Notes: generated by a model from the sequence alone, not told the origin. A stretch of DNA of 64,000 nucleotides from Aliishimia sp963721175 (GCA_963721175.1 CAVRIG010000006.1:226129-290128); one strand, 5' to 3'; numbered from the stretch's first letter, positions 1-12,896 are shown. A program made the numbers and translations.

Positions 1-99
1 AAGCAAGTGTTCCAATGTAGCGAACTCATGTCTGCGGGCATTGGCGAGTGCCAGCGCCGCATGAATTGCCTGCTCAAGTGTTGTCGAGAATGAAGGCAC
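1..99 (-). CDS. clpA: ClpA, N-terminal 33 codons (gene runs off the left edge)
   Basis: Reading leftward from a GTG at 99-97, the 33 codons begin VPSFSTTLEQ and end ANARRHEFATLEHLL, the conserved opening of ClpA. ClpA is the AAA+ unfoldase that delivers substrates to the ClpP protease in the cytoplasm. The part present is the start of the first Clp N-domain repeat, which docks the adaptor ClpS. An AAGGAG ribosome binding site lies at 108-113, eight bases before the GTG, which supports this start. gloB ends 195 bp upstream on the same strand, so clpA probably has its own promoter in that gap. The identification rests on the N-terminus alone; another Clp ATPase is less likely because of the exact match to the ClpA opening. 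Confidence 0.85.
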   Translation of the reverse strand, partial: MPSFSTTLEQAIHAALALANARRHEFATLEHLL

Positions 100-294
100 G
101 ATGTGTGCTCCTTCTGATCTGGGTTGGCGGGGCGTGGATGACTGCGTCCAGAGGTCCCGAGCCAAGCGTAGGCATCACCAACCATGGCCTCATAACATTA
201 GAGTTTGGTTGATAGCGCGTCGGCTTCAAGTTTTTTCTTGGCGCTAGACACGCCTTTTTGTTTTCAACGCCCAATTCCTGGGCTGGTTCCGCCG

Positions 295-1062
295 TCAGAA
301 ATTGTCTTTCCGTGTGCGGATCTCGGCAAATACATCAGCAGGATCCGCACCTTGCATGTCGAGATGTGCCGCAATGGCCGGATCGTCGGCGCGCAGAAAG
401 GGATTTGTGTCCAGTTCGTCCGACAACAGCGACGGAACCGTCGGCTGGCCACTTTCCCGCATCTCCGAGACCTTATCTGCCCGCTTCTTCAATTTGGTGT
501 TGCTCGGGTCGATCGTCAACGCGAATTTTGCGTTGGCCGCCGTGTATTCATGCCCGGAACATACGGTGGTGTCCGGCGGCAGGGCGGCGAGTTTCGACAG
601 GCTCTCCCACATCTGCGGTTTCGTGCCCTCGAAGACGCGCCCGCAGCCCAATGCCATCAGGCTGTCGGCGGTGAAGACCACATTGGCGCCCGGGAAGTGG
701 AAGGCCAGGTGGCCGATCGTATGACCGGAGACATCGATGACGGTACCGGTTTCCGATCCGATCTCCACGACGTCGCCTTCTGCGACCTGCTGGTCGAGAT
801 TGGGCAGGCGATGGATGTCCGCCGTCGCGCCGACGACACGCGCGTCGTGTTCCGCCAGAACTTCTTCCAGCCCCTGGATATGGTCGAAATGGTGATGGGT
901 GATCAGCACCTGGTCCAGCGACCAGCCCCGCGACTTCAGAGCGGCGAGAATCGGCGCGGCCTCGGGCACGTCGACGAGCGTCGTGTGACCCTCGTCTTCA
1001 TCATGCGCGAGAAATGCATAATTGTCTGACAGGCAGGGAACGGTGACGATCTCGAGGGGCAT
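295..1062 (-). CDS. gloB: Hydroxyacylglutathione hydrolase (glyoxalase II)
   Basis: This 255-residue protein hydrolyses S-D-lactoylglutathione to D-lactate and glutathione, the second step of methylglyoxal detoxification. It has the metallo-beta-lactamase metal motif THHHFDH at residues 55-61, a further ligand in SGHTIGHL, the bridging aspartate in FTADSLMALGCGRVFEG and the C-terminal SGHEYT histidine. The length is normal for the family. The frame stays open far upstream, but the family start is MPLEIVTVPC at 1062; an ATG two codons earlier (1068) is the alternative. It is divergent from the methyltransferase at 1168, with about 100 bp between them, a common roseobacter arrangement. No frame errors are seen here. 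Confidence 0.93.
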   Translation of the reverse strand: MPLEIVTVPCLSDNYAFLAHDEDEGHTTLVDVPEAAPILAALKSRGWSLDQVLITHHHFDHIQGLEEVLAEHDARVVGATADIHRLPNLDQQVAEGDVVEIGSETGTVIDVSGHTIGHLAFHFPGANVVFTADSLMALGCGRVFEGTKPQMWESLSKLAALPPDTTVCSGHEYTAANAKFALTIDPSNTKLKKRADKVSEMRESGQPTVPSLLSDELDTNPFLRADDPAIAAHLDMQGADPADVFAEIRTRKDNF

Positions 1063-1167
1063 GGTCATTTGTCTCGTGCTTGCTAGGATACGTCCGCAGG
1101 GTGGCGCGAACCGCTCTGAAGGACAAGTGAAAGTCTGAGGGCCCCAGAACGGGGCGGAGGAAGTTGA

Positions 1168-1929
1168 GTGCATCTCGACGTTCAGGATTTGCGCACCTTC
1201 TACTATCGCAAGGACCTCGGCCGCGAGGTCCAGGCCAGCCTGCGCGCCCGGGTCCTGCAACTCTGGCCGGAAGCCAAGGGGCAGACCGTGGCCGGTTTCG
1301 GGTTCGCCGTGCCGCTTCTCAGGCCGTATCTCGAAAACGCGCGCCGTGTCGTGGCCCTCATGCCCGGTCCGCAGGGCGTGATGCCGTGGCCGTCCAACAG
1401 GCCCAACGTTTCGGTTCTGTGCGAGGAAACCCACTGGCCGCTCGAAACCGGGCATGTGGACCGTCTCATCCTGCTGCACGGACTTGAGACGTCAGAACAT
1501 CCCTCGCACCTGCTCGAGGAGGCATGGCGGGTGCTCGGGCCGGGCGGTCGGGCGATCTTCATCGTGCCGAACCGGGCGGGGCTCTGGGCGCGGCGCGATG
1601 CGACACCGTTCGGCTATGGCAGGCCCTATTCGATCGGTCAGCTGGAGACGCAGCTCCGCAAACACCAGTTCCTGCCGGAACGCCAGTTGGGCGCGCTCTA
1701 CCAGTTTCCGTCCGACCGCAAGGTCTGGATGAAATCGGCGCGTCTGCTGGAAAAGGTCGGACGGCAGATGCCCACCGTGATCGCCGGCGGAGCCTTCGTG
1801 GTCGAGGCGTCTAAGCGCGTCTATCCTCCGAAAGGCAGGATCCAGAAAGTGCCCGAACGCCGGGCGATCCCAGTCCTCGAAGGGATGACGAAACCCGTTG
1901 CGGGCCGGATCCGGTCGTATCAAATGTAA
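1168..1929 (+). CDS. Class I SAM-dependent methyltransferase next to gloB
   Basis: The 253-residue protein has a degenerate Rossmann core. AGFGFAVPLLRPYLE at about residues 42-56 stands where the SAM-binding glycine motif lies, and a late-motif segment WRVLGPGGRAIFIVPNRAGLW follows at about 120. The C-terminal third has no recognisable domain. The start is GTG at 1168, preceded by GGAGG at 1156-1160. Its substrate is unknown; this family is repeatedly found divergent to glyoxalase II in Rhodobacterales, but that does not establish a shared function. The reading frame is intact. Confidence is high for the methyltransferase fold and low for any specific role. Confidence 0.75.
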   Translation: MHLDVQDLRTFYYRKDLGREVQASLRARVLQLWPEAKGQTVAGFGFAVPLLRPYLENARRVVALMPGPQGVMPWPSNRPNVSVLCEETHWPLETGHVDRLILLHGLETSEHPSHLLEEAWRVLGPGGRAIFIVPNRAGLWARRDATPFGYGRPYSIGQLETQLRKHQFLPERQLGALYQFPSDRKVWMKSARLLEKVGRQMPTVIAGGAFVVEASKRVYPPKGRIQKVPERRAIPVLEGMTKPVAGRIRSYQM

Positions 1930-2316
1930 GCGATTGCTGCGCGCGCGGACCGGTTCTTTGGGTCGCAAAGCGCATGGCAGGGAAAGCCATCTCTTCACCC
2001 TCCGCCGGGGAGGATGAGGCGCACGCCAGGTGGGCGGGCACCGTGATAGCTGCGCCATCAAAATCGCCCGATCCTTGCGCAAGTGATCGGCGTTCGGTCG
2101 ATATAAAATGGGCGCAAAGGGTCGCATGTCGGCTAGGCTGTTGAAATCCTTAAAAAAGGCAAACAACTGCCCGCAATTTCGTATGTTGCGGGCTGCAAAA
2201 GGCTCTGCTATGCCGCGCTTGATTTAACGGTTGGGACCACTCCGGCCGTGCTAAACGACCCCGGCAGACGTAGATATCGCGGCTGGATACCGGGGCAGAG
2301 TCATGAAGGGATGGAC
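1930..2316. other. Non-coding leader upstream of the ATP synthase operon
   Basis: No gene is supported in these 387 bp. The stretch 2125-2240 is richer in A and T than its surroundings and is the likely place for the atp operon promoter, but I see no convincing -35/-10 pair. An open frame running into atpH from 2248 is an N-terminal extension without family support. Confidence 0.5.
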
Positions 2317-2877
2317 GTGTCCGAACCAGCTTCGATTTCCACCGGCATTGCCGCGCGGTATGCGACCGCTGTTTATGACCTGGCCAAGGATGAAAAGGCT
2401 GTAGATGACCTCGAGGCTGACCTGAAGGGGCTGTCCTCCGCCCTGAGCGAAAGTGCGGATTTCAATGCGCTGATCGGCTCGCCGATCTACACGCGGCGGC
2501 AGCAGGGCGACGCCATCGCCGCGATCGGCGACAAGATGGGTTTGACGTCGATCATGTCGAACACGCTGAAGCTGATGGCGTCCAAGCGGCGCCTGTTCGT
2601 CCTGCCGCAACTCGTGAAATCGCTGCGCGAACTGATCGCGGATGACAAGAACGAAGTGACCGCCGATGTGGTCAGCGCCAAACCGCTGAGCGATGAGCAG
2701 TCCGACAGGATTGCCGAGACGCTGAAGAAGACCACCGGCAAGACCGTCACCATACATGCGACCGTCGATGAAAGCCTCATCGGTGGTCTGATCGTCAAAG
2801 TGGGCTCGAAGATGATCGACACGTCAATTCGCGCCAAGCTCAACTCCCTCCAGAACGCAATGAAAGAGGTCGGATAA
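2317..2877 (+). CDS. atpH: F1F0 ATP synthase subunit delta
   Basis: AtpH (OSCP/delta) sits on top of the F1 head and links it to the peripheral stalk. The 186-residue product starts VSEPASISTGIA, as in other Rhodobacterales. I chose the GTG at 2317 over the ATG at 2311 because the family begins at SEPASI and AGGG sits at a suitable distance before the GTG. The protein is all-helical at its N-terminus and ends TSIRAKLNSLQNAMKEVG, the conserved C-terminal region. Its stop is directly followed by the atpA start with no gap. It is the first gene of atpHAGDC; as usual in this group, the F0 genes are not in this cluster. Confidence 0.93.
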   Translation: MSEPASISTGIAARYATAVYDLAKDEKAVDDLEADLKGLSSALSESADFNALIGSPIYTRRQQGDAIAAIGDKMGLTSIMSNTLKLMASKRRLFVLPQLVKSLRELIADDKNEVTADVVSAKPLSDEQSDRIAETLKKTTGKTVTIHATVDESLIGGLIVKVGSKMIDTSIRAKLNSLQNAMKEVG

Positions 2878-4416
<1,539 letters not shown>

Positions 4417-4428
4417 GGAGGCGGTTGT

Positions 4429-5308
4429 ATGCCTTCCCTGAAGGACCTCAAGAACCGGATCGAGTTCGGTCAAGTCGACCCGCAAGATCACCAAGGCCAT
4501 GCAGATGGTCGCGGCTGCGAAACTGCGCCGGGCGCAGGAAGCGGCCGAAATGTCGCGCCCCTATACAGAGCGGTTCAAGTCGGTGATGGCGGGGCTGTCG
4601 GCGTCCGTGGGCGACAATGACAGCGCGCCGAGGCTGCTGACCGGCACCGGCAGCGACCAGACCCACCTTCTGGTCGTGATGACGGCCGAGCGTGGCCTCT
4701 GCGGCGGTTTCAATGCCAACATCGCCAAGCGGGCCAAGACCAAGGCTGCGGAGTTGCAGAAGGAAGGCAAGACCGTCAAGATCATCACGGTCGGCAGGAA
4801 GGGCCGCGATGCAATGCGGCGGGACTGGCAGGATAGCTTCGTCGATCACGTCGACCTCGGCGGCGCGAAGACCGTGAGCTATGCCGACGCCCAGGCGATC
4901 GCGCAGAAGCTGCTCGACGGCTTCGATAACGGCGAATTCGACGTGGCGACGATCTTCTATTCGATCTTCCACAACGTGGTGACGCAGGAACCGACCGACT
5001 ACCAGGTCATCCCGGCCACGTTCGACGACGAAGAGGAAGAGGACACCGGCACGGTCGGATACGATTACGAGCCGAGCGAGGAACAGATCCTGGCCGACCT
5101 GCTTCCGCGCTGGGTCGCGACGGCCATCTTCGCCGGGCTGCTGGAGAATGGCGCCTCCGAACAGGGCGCGCGGATGTCGGCGATGGACAACGCGACGCGC
5201 AACGCGGGCGACATGATCGACAAGCTGACGATCCAGTACAACCGTTCGCGTCAGGCCGTCATCACCAACGAGCTGATCGAGATTATTTCCGGCGCGGAAG
5301 CGCTGTAA
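4429..5308 (+). CDS. atpG: F1F0 ATP synthase subunit gamma (frame broken once)
   Basis: AtpG is the rotating central stalk of F1. The first codons read MPSLKDLKNRIE, then the frame breaks. An extra T at 4465/4466 changes GAGTCGG to GAGTTCGG; without it the sequence continues SVKSTRKITKAMQMVAAAKL as expected. The rest runs intact to SRQAVITNELIEIISGAEAL, the conserved C-terminal helix. The corrected protein is 292 residues, normal for the group. Because the subunit is needed for the ATP synthase whose other genes surround it, I read the break as a sequencing error. GGAGG stands shortly before the ATG. Confidence 0.92.
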
Positions 5309-5327
5309 AAGACCGGAGACGAGAGAC

Positions 5328-6753
<1,426 letters not shown>

Positions 6754-6763
6754 GGAGCGCCAG

Positions 6764-7201
6764 ATGGCAGAAAAATTCCAATTCGATCTGGTCAGCCCCG
6801 AACGGCGCCTCGCGTCGGTCGAGGCGACGTCGGTCATGATCCCGGGCGCCGAGGGCAACATGACGGTGATGGCAGAGCACACGTCGGTCATCTCGACATT
6901 GCGGCCCGGCGTGCTGAAGGTCGAAGCCGATGGCGGAACGCAGGAGTTCGTCGTCACCGGCGGCTTTGCGGAAATCACGGCGGACACCGTGACCGTTCTT
7001 GCCGAAGTTGCCATGGCCAGGGGCGACGTGACGCAGGAGCATATGGACCGTTTGATGGAGGAGGCGCAGGCGAAGTACGACCGCGCCAAGGAGACCTTCA
7101 AGAACGAGCCCGGCCCGGTGGACGACGCGGCCAAGCTTCTGGCCGACATGGTCGCCATGGGCGGTGAAATCGGGTTGAGTCCGAAGCAGCCGAACCTCTG
7201 A
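6764..7201 (+). CDS. atpC: F1F0 ATP synthase subunit epsilon
   Basis: AtpC is the small regulatory subunit that binds gamma and can brake rotation. The 145-residue protein starts MAEKFQFDLVSPERRLASVE and has the beta-sandwich signature IPGAEGNMTVMAEHTSVIS and GGFAEITADTVTVLAE, followed by a helical tail. It is slightly long for epsilon because of a C-terminal extension rich in Ala and Glu. It closes the atp operon; the next gene downstream is on the other strand. The frame is intact. Confidence 0.93.
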   Translation: MAEKFQFDLVSPERRLASVEATSVMIPGAEGNMTVMAEHTSVISTLRPGVLKVEADGGTQEFVVTGGFAEITADTVTVLAEVAMARGDVTQEHMDRLMEEAQAKYDRAKETFKNEPGPVDDAAKLLADMVAMGGEIGLSPKQPNL

Positions 7202-7351
7202 GGCTGTTTCGATCCGCGGTGTCTCGCCCCGCAGGCGGAGACGGGCGCGGTCGCACTTGAAGCAAGCACCGCTCCGATGCGGCAGCTTGGTGCGGCTTGG
7301 TGCGTCGAACACGCCTTTCATTTCCTTCCGAGCCGTTCCGCGGCGGCGGAG

Positions 7352-7811
7352 TCAAATGATCCGCTGCTCCAGTTCGGCTGAAATCCTCTACCTCCACGTG
7401 CCAAAACGCGACGGCCTCATGGGGGAGTTGCGCCAACATGCGGTCGAAGTCCCGTCGATTGGTGCAGCGTCGGAGCGCCCAGGCGGTCGCTTCAATTGCG
7501 TTGTCCGGCGTCAGATTGTGATGTGCCCGCACGGATTTCACCTCCGCGATCAGGGTGTTCCGATCCGGAAAGGACGTCGGAGGGTTTGTGACATGCCAGC
7601 CATGAACGAAGATCGCACGGAGCACCGTCGGAAGCACACCTGCGAAATCCAGACCTTGCTGGGCTGTCAAACGGCGCCGGAACACCTGAAAAACGGCGTC
7701 CACGGCCGTATATGCCATGTTGTCGGAGTCGAGGGACATCCGGTCTTTGACATCATCGAGAAACGCCCGCCACTCCTTGGAAGCGTGCCTGTATGTCCAC
7801 GGCATTGGCAT
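7352..7811 (-). CDS. DUF2267 domain protein (stop masked by one extra base)
   Basis: The protein opens MPMPWTYRHASKEWRAFLDD and carries the two-repeat DUF2267 pattern, including TAVDAVFQVFRRRLTAQQ and a second copy with AIEATAWALRRCTNRRD. As given, the frame runs on past FWHVEVEDFS into antisense of atpC. Removing one base near 7376 yields EDFSELEQRII followed by TGA at 7352, a natural DUF2267 ending of about 150 residues. The molecular function of the family is not known; members are cytoplasmic and often stress-associated. A second ATG two codons in (7805) is an equally possible start. Confidence 0.8.
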
Positions 7812-7905
7812 CGGTCGTATCGCCTCGAAGCATGTCGGCTATAGCAAAGCTACCGATCTTGAGCATGGAGTGTCGAGGGCAAGGCTGGCGGCCGATCCGT
7901 CTTTT

Positions 7906-8927
7906 TCACTCCGCGGCGTAGAGCCCGTCGTAGATCGGACTGAGCGTATCCGCATCGAAAAGCGAACTCACGGAGGTGCCGTTCCAGATGTTCAGGATTG
8001 CCTGGGTGAAGATCGGCGCCGTCGGCACAACGCGGATGTTCGTTGCCGATTTCACCGCTTCGGTGGGCTGGATCGTGTCGGTAATCACCAGCGATTTCAT
8101 CGCGGAATTCGCCACCCGCTCCACCGCTGGTCCCGACATGACCCCGTGCGTGATGTAGGAGTGCACTTCGTTCGCGCCGTTTTCGATCAGCACTTCGGCA
8201 GCCTTGCAGAGCGTACCCGCCGTGTCGCAGATGTCGTCCACGATCAGGCAGGTCTTGCCCGTCACGTCACCGATCACGGTCATCTCCGCGATTTCGCCGG
8301 GTTTCTCCCGCCGCTTGTCGACGATCGACAGCGGACAGTTGATGCGTTTCGCAAGCTCGCGCGCGCGGGCCACGCCACCCACGTCCGGCGACACGACCAT
8401 CAGGTCATTCATGCGGTCCTTGAACTGCTGTCATGATGTCCAGCGCGAAGACCGGCGACGCATAGAGGTTGTCGACGGGAATGTCGAAGAACCCCTGGAT
8501 CTGGGCCGCGTGCAGGTCCATCGTCAGAACCCGCTCGATCCCGGCACGTACCAGCATGTTGGCCACGAGCTTGGCCGAGATCGGCGTCCGCGCCTTGGTG
8601 CGCCGGTCCTGACGGGCATAGCCGAAATAGGGGATCACGGCGGTGATCCGGCTGGCAGAGGACCGCCGCAGCGCGTCGGCCATGATCAGCAATTCCATCA
8701 GGTTGTCGTTGGCCGGGTTCGACGTGGACTGGATGATGAACATGTCCTCGCCGCGGACGTTCTCGTAGACTTCGACAAAGATCTCGCCGTCATTGAACCG
8801 CTCGACCCGCGCGTCGACAAAGCCCGACACGAGCGCCCCGGAGCATCGTCATGCGCCGCGCGATTGCCGTTGCAAGGGGCCGGTTCGCATTGCCGGAAAT
8901 CAGTTTCGGCTCGGATACGCTGGGCAT
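7906..8927 (-). CDS. prs: Ribose-phosphate pyrophosphokinase (frame broken twice)
   Basis: Prs makes PRPP from ribose 5-phosphate and ATP for purine, pyrimidine, histidine and NAD synthesis. The start MPSVSEPKLISGNANRPL is at 8927, with GAGGG upstream. The body shows VDARVERFNDGEIFVEVYEN, the ATP-binding stretch YGYARQDRRTK as FGYARQDRRTK, VVSPDVGGVARAREL and the PRPP loop VDDICDTAGTL. Two extra bases split it: one in the AAA at 8820-8822 and one near 8422, where CTTAAC became CTTGAAC on the plus strand. Corrected length is 339 residues, the usual size. It is divergent from the isomerase at 9034. Confidence 0.93.
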
Positions 8928-9033
8928 GAGATGATCCCTCGGGCAGCGACGAACATAACAGATTCGTAACAGTTGACACCGCTTAGCACGAGCGTACGGT
9001 CCGGCAAACATAAACGAGCCGCGGGAGTGCCGG

Positions 9034-9633
9034 ATGGCCCATATTGACTACTTTTTCTCCACCATCTCGCCCTTCACGTACCTCGCCGGCACCCGGTTGG
9101 AGGGAATGGCCGACAAGCACGGCGCGACCATCGCCTACAAGCCGCTGGATATCATCGCCCTCTTCGGTCGCACCGGCGGCACGCCGCCCAAGGATCGCCA
9201 TCCGAACCGGCAGGAGTACCGTGCTCAGGACCTGCCGCGCACTGCGAAGAAGCTGGGCATGCCGCTCAACCCGCAGCCGAAACACTGGCCCACCAACGCC
9301 GCACCGTCGAGCTATGCGATCATCGCGGCCGGCAATGACGGGGGCGGTGATCTGGGCGAGCTGGTCCACAGCATCACGCGGGCCGTCTGGGCGGAAGAGA
9401 AGGACATCGCCGAGGACACCGTGATCCGGGAGCGCCTCGAAGCCGCCGGTTTCGATCCCGGGTTGGCGGATAGCGGCCTCCTGGCGGGCGCGGAGACCTA
9501 TGCCGCCAACCTGGAGGAGGCGGTGAACACGGGTGTCTTCGGCGCGCCGTTCTATGTGCTCGACACCGGTCAGCGGTTCTGGGGACAGGACAAGCTGGAG
9601 GATCTGGACCTGTACCTCGCCGGGAAACTGTGA
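9034..9633 (+). CDS. 2-hydroxychromene-2-carboxylate isomerase family (DsbA-like fold)
   Basis: This 199-residue protein of the kappa-class glutathione transferase/DsbA superfamily starts MAHIDYFFSTISPFTYLAG, where the serine after FFS is the residue that activates glutathione in this family. It has the C-terminal cis-proline region GVFGAPFYV and the tail RFWGQDKLEDL. In naphthalene-type pathways the enzyme isomerises 2-hydroxychromene-2-carboxylate using glutathione. Here no aromatic catabolism genes are near, so the true substrate is open and it may be a general thiol-dependent isomerase. The stop overlaps the next gene's GTG (GTGA), so the two are probably co-translated. Confidence 0.85.
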   Translation: MAHIDYFFSTISPFTYLAGTRLEGMADKHGATIAYKPLDIIALFGRTGGTPPKDRHPNRQEYRAQDLPRTAKKLGMPLNPQPKHWPTNAAPSSYAIIAAGNDGGGDLGELVHSITRAVWAEEKDIAEDTVIRERLEAAGFDPGLADSGLLAGAETYAANLEEAVNTGVFGAPFYVLDTGQRFWGQDKLEDLDLYLAGKL

Positions 9634-10428
9634 GTCCGCAACCCGGCTTTGACTCCCATGTGCGAGTTCTTGGCGAAGGCCCGCGCCAGGTGCTGGCGCT
9701 GCACTGCACGCTCGGGCATTCCGGGGCCTGGAAAGGGTTCAGCCGCGCGCTTGACGGCGCGGTGACGCTCACCGCGCCGGACATGCCGAGCCACGGGAAA
9801 AGCGCGGACTGGGATGGGCAAAGCAGCTTTTCCGATACGGTCCACGCGGCAGCGCTGAGGTGTCTGGATCAGCCGATGGACGTGATCGGGCATTCTTTCG
9901 GCGGCGCGATCGCGCTGCGGCTGGCGGTGGAGCGGCCGGACCTTGTCCGCACGGTCACGCATGATCGAGCCGGTCTTTTTCTGCGTCGCGCTGGCCGATG
10001 CACCGGACACCATGGTCGAACATGACGAGATGGCCGAACCCGCCATGTCGGCGCTCGCCGATGGCGACCGGGACCTGGCGGCCCGGCTGCTTCAACCGGA
10101 TCTGGAGCGAGGGGCCGCGTTGGCCGGACCTGCCCGAGGCGACCCGCGCCGCCATGAGCCGGGCGATCATCGTCGTGCCGAGCGAAACCGATTTCATCTA
10201 CAACGACAGCGAGCAGTTGCTGTCCGCGGTTGGCTGACTGCCGCGTTCCGGCGCTCGTGGTGCGTGGCGAGCGATGCCTATGGCGTCATCCGCGCCACGA
10301 ATTCCGGAATAGCTCGACGGCTCGCCGTTGCCCGGGAAGCGGTGATCGACGGGGCAGGGCACATGGCGCCGGTCACCCATCCGAAGGCGTTGGCCGGGCT
10401 TTGGACGGAGTTCGTCAGCGGCGCCTGA
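9630..10428 (+). CDS. Alpha/beta hydrolase (frame broken about four times)
   Basis: The GTG at 9630 overlaps the isomerase stop. The first segment has an oxyanion-region motif LALHCTLGHSGAW and the nucleophile elbow MDVIGHSFGGAIALRLAVE. The catalytic histidine lies near the end in VIDGAGHMAPVTHP. Between them, pieces of one protein lie in different frames: extra bases near 9960 and 10093, and further shifts near 10233 and 10275. Joined, they give about 265 residues, normal for a single-domain hydrolase. The substrate is unknown. I favour sequencing error over gene decay because each segment is well conserved and both ends are intact. Confidence 0.78.
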
Positions 10429-10438
10429 GCCAGCCGCG

Positions 10439-11485
10439 TCAGAAGTGCGACAGGAATTCGGCAATCGCCTCTGCCGTCACGGACCAGTCGCAGACCAGCC
10501 TGGCTGTCAGCATTTCGTCGCGGATCGTCGCCCTGCAATGACCCGCTCCAGACGTAATAGATCGCACCCGCCTCGTGCAGCCGCTGATGGATCGCTCGAG
10601 GGAAGGAACAGAAGATCATGTTGGCGTCGACCGGGTGCAGGAATTCCGCGCCGCGCGCCTGCAGCCCCGTCGCCAGTTCCGCGGCCGCCGCGTTCGCCTG
10701 CCGCGCGGAGGTGATCCAGAGGTCGTCCGCCAGGTAGCCCTGCATCTGTGCCGAGAGGTAGCGGTGCTTGGAAAAGAGATGCGCGCCCGCGCTTGCGCCG
10801 CAGCTCGAACTCCCAGGCGTGGGCGGGGTCGAAGAAGATCACCGCCTCGACCCCCATCGCAGCCGTTCTTGGTGCCGCCGAAGCTGACCGCGTCGACCCC
10901 GGCCTTCCACGTCATCTCGGCCGGCGTGCAGCCAAGTGCGACCAGCGCATTGGCGAAACGCGCGCCGTCCAGATGCACCGGCAGGCCGTAGCCGTGCGCC
11001 ACCGTCGCAGAGCGCGCGCAGCTCGTCCAGCGTGTAGACGCCGCCGCGTTCGGTGACCTGCGTGATCGACACCGGGCCGCGCTGCGGGCCGTGCACGCCG
11101 CGCGTCTCCTCGCCCGTCGATCGCCGCCGCGCAGCGCGTCGGCGGTCATCTTGTCGCCGCCCGGCACCAGGGTCAGCTTGGCGCCGCCGGTGTAGAATTC
11201 GGGCGCGTTGCACTCGTCCTCGTGGATATGCGCGACCGGCGAGCAGAAGACCGTCTGCCAGGGCTGCATGAGCGTGGCCAGCGCCAGCGCATTGGCCGCC
11301 GTGCCGGTGGCGACCAGATAGACCGCGGCCTCGGGCGCCTCGAAGAGGTCGCGCAGCCGGGCGCGCACCTCGTCCATGATCGGGATCGGCGCCGTAGGGC
11401 ATCGCATAGCCGGTGTTGCCGGCCTCCAATCGCCGTCCATGATCTGCGGGTGCACGGGGCCGGAATTGTCGGAGGCGAAAAACAT
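10439..11485 (-). CDS. ltaE: Low-specificity L-threonine aldolase (frame broken many times)
   Basis: LtaE is a PLP enzyme that cleaves L-threonine to glycine and acetaldehyde. The start MFFASDNSGPVHPQIMD is at 11485 and the ending EAIAEFLSHF stops at 10439. Recognisable pieces are ANTGYAMPYGADPIMDEVRA, YLVATGTAANALALATLMQP, the segment VAHIHEDECNAPEF and the PLP-lysine motif SFGGTKNG. These fall in all three frames, so at least six indels are present in about 1 kb, the densest cluster in the window. It overlaps the upstream ycgN stop (TGATG) and is the last gene of ribF-ycgN-ltaE. The pieces are in correct order with no loss, so it was probably intact in the organism. Confidence 0.82.
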
Positions 11486-11958
11486 CAGGTCGGCTCCTCG
11501 ATGATGTGGTCTTCCCAGTCGTCCTCGTCGACTTCGAATTCGGGCACCGTCACGCCGCGCATCGACGACGCCGGCCTCGTGCACGCGTCTCGGGATTGCC
11601 CGAGATCAGCGGGTGCCAGTCGTGCAGCGGCTCGCCCTGCCAGAGCAGCTTGTAGGCGCAGGTTTCCGGCATCCAGTAGAGGTTGCTTCTCGATGTTCTT
11701 CGGCGTCAGCACGATGCATTCGGGCACGAAATGGTGGCGGATCGCGTAATGCGCGCAGCGGCAGCTGTTGTCGTCGAGCAGGCGGCAGGCGACGCGGGTC
11801 AGGGCCACCTCGCCGGTGTCCTCGTCCTCGAGCTTGTTGAGGCAGCATTTGCCGCAGCCGTCGCAAAGCGCCTCCCATTCCTTGCGGGTCATCTCCGAGA
11901 GCTTCTTGTGCTCCCAGAAGCGCGGGGCGAGGCCGGTGCGGTCGATCGGGTCGCTCAT
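11485..11958 (-). CDS. YcgN-family cysteine cluster protein (frame broken and restored)
   Basis: The N-terminal half is intact: PRFWEHKKLSEMTRKEWEAL, then the cysteine motif CDGCGKCCLNKLED, RVACRLLDDNSCRCAHY and FVPECIVLTPKNIEK. An extra base near 11685 (AAGAAC to AAGCAAC in the gene's sense) puts the middle out of frame. Further indels restore it before VTVPEFEVDEDDWEDHIIEE, the conserved end. The family (UPF0260) is cytoplasmic, probably binds a metal through its cysteines, and has no proven activity. Its ATG overlaps the ribF stop (ATGA) and its stop overlaps the ltaE ATG, so the three genes form a tightly coupled operon. Confidence 0.85.
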   Translation of the reverse strand: MSDPIDRTGLAPRFWEHKKLSEMTRKEWEALCDGCGKCCLNKLEDEDTGEVALTRVACRLLDDNSCRCAHYAIRHHFVPECIVLTPKNIEKQPLLDAGNLRLQAALAGRAAARLAPADLGQSRDACTRPASSMRGVTVPEFEVDEDDWEDHIIEEPT

Positions 11959-12896
11959 AGCGCGTCCAGGATCGTGCGGGCGCGGTCGGCTGTCGGCGTC
12001 CATCTGCGTGATCAGTGCCTCGAGGCTGTCGAATTTCTCCTCGCCGCGCAGGTAGTCGACGAGCGCCGACCGACAGGGCGGTGCCGTAGAGGTCGCCGGA
12101 GAAATCGAACAGGAAGGTTTCGAGATTGGGCGCCTCGCCGTCGAAACATCGGCCGCACGCCGAGGCTGGCCGCGCCGTGGTAGCTGCCCTTGTGCGGCCC
12201 TTCCAGCACATCGACCAGCACGGCGTAGACGCCGAAGCGCGGCGGGTGCAGCCCGGCGATGCGACATGTTCGCCGTGGGATAGCCCAGCGTCGCGCCCGC
12301 GCTGGTCGCCGCCGATCACCGGCCCTTCGATCCGGTGCCAGTGGCCCAGCATGTCGGCCGCGTCGCGCGGGCGGCCATCGCGACAGCGCGGTGCGGATCG
12401 CGGTGGAGCGACACCGCCACGGGGCCTTCCTCCAGCAGCTGGGCGATGGTCACGCCAAAGCCCATCTCTGCCCCGAATGCCTCGAGCATCGGCGGCGTTG
12501 CCCGCGCGCGCCTTGCCAAAGCAGAAATCGGCGCCGACGACGACATGCGCCAGGCCGAGCCCGTCCGCGATCACCTTGCGGCAGAAGTCCTCGGGGCTGA
12601 GCCCGGCCATGGCGGCGTTGAAGTTCAGCTCGTAAAGCCGTTCGACGCCCAGCTTTTCCAGCCGGTGGGCGCGTGCGGCGGCGCTCATCAGGCGGAACGG
12701 CGGCGCATCGGGGGCGAAATACTGCGCGCGGATGCGGCTCGAAGGTCACGACGCCCAGCGGTGCGTCGGGCGCGGCCTCGGCGGCCAGGCCGATCACGGA
12801 TTGATGGCCCAGATGCACACCGTCGAAATTGCCGATGGCGGCCGAGGCCCCCCGGTCCGTTCGCTCGACAAAGCTGTAATCCCGCACGATCCGCAT
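11955..12896 (-). CDS. ribF: Bifunctional riboflavin kinase / FAD synthetase (frame broken several times)
   Basis: RibF converts riboflavin to FMN and then FAD. It starts MRIVRDYSFVERTDRGASAA, followed by the nucleotidyltransferase motif IGNFDGVHLGHQSVI and the segment GVVTFEPHPRAVF. Further pieces appear in shifted frames: FVVGADFCFGKARAGN-like, SRTIRSALSEG-like and a C-terminal riboflavin-kinase part with NFDGE-type residues near 12130. The total span of 942 bp fits the family's roughly 310 residues, so the gene is complete but the reads carry several indels. The enzyme is essential, which argues for sequencing error. It is the first gene of the ribF-ycgN-ltaE operon. Confidence 0.85.

Noticed and set aside
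22..274. Small minus-strand open frame between gloB and clpA
   Set aside because: It overlaps the likely clpA promoter region and has no family features.
1063..1479. N-terminal extension of glyoxalase II
   Set aside because: It is antisense to the methyltransferase and lies before the family start; no similarity.
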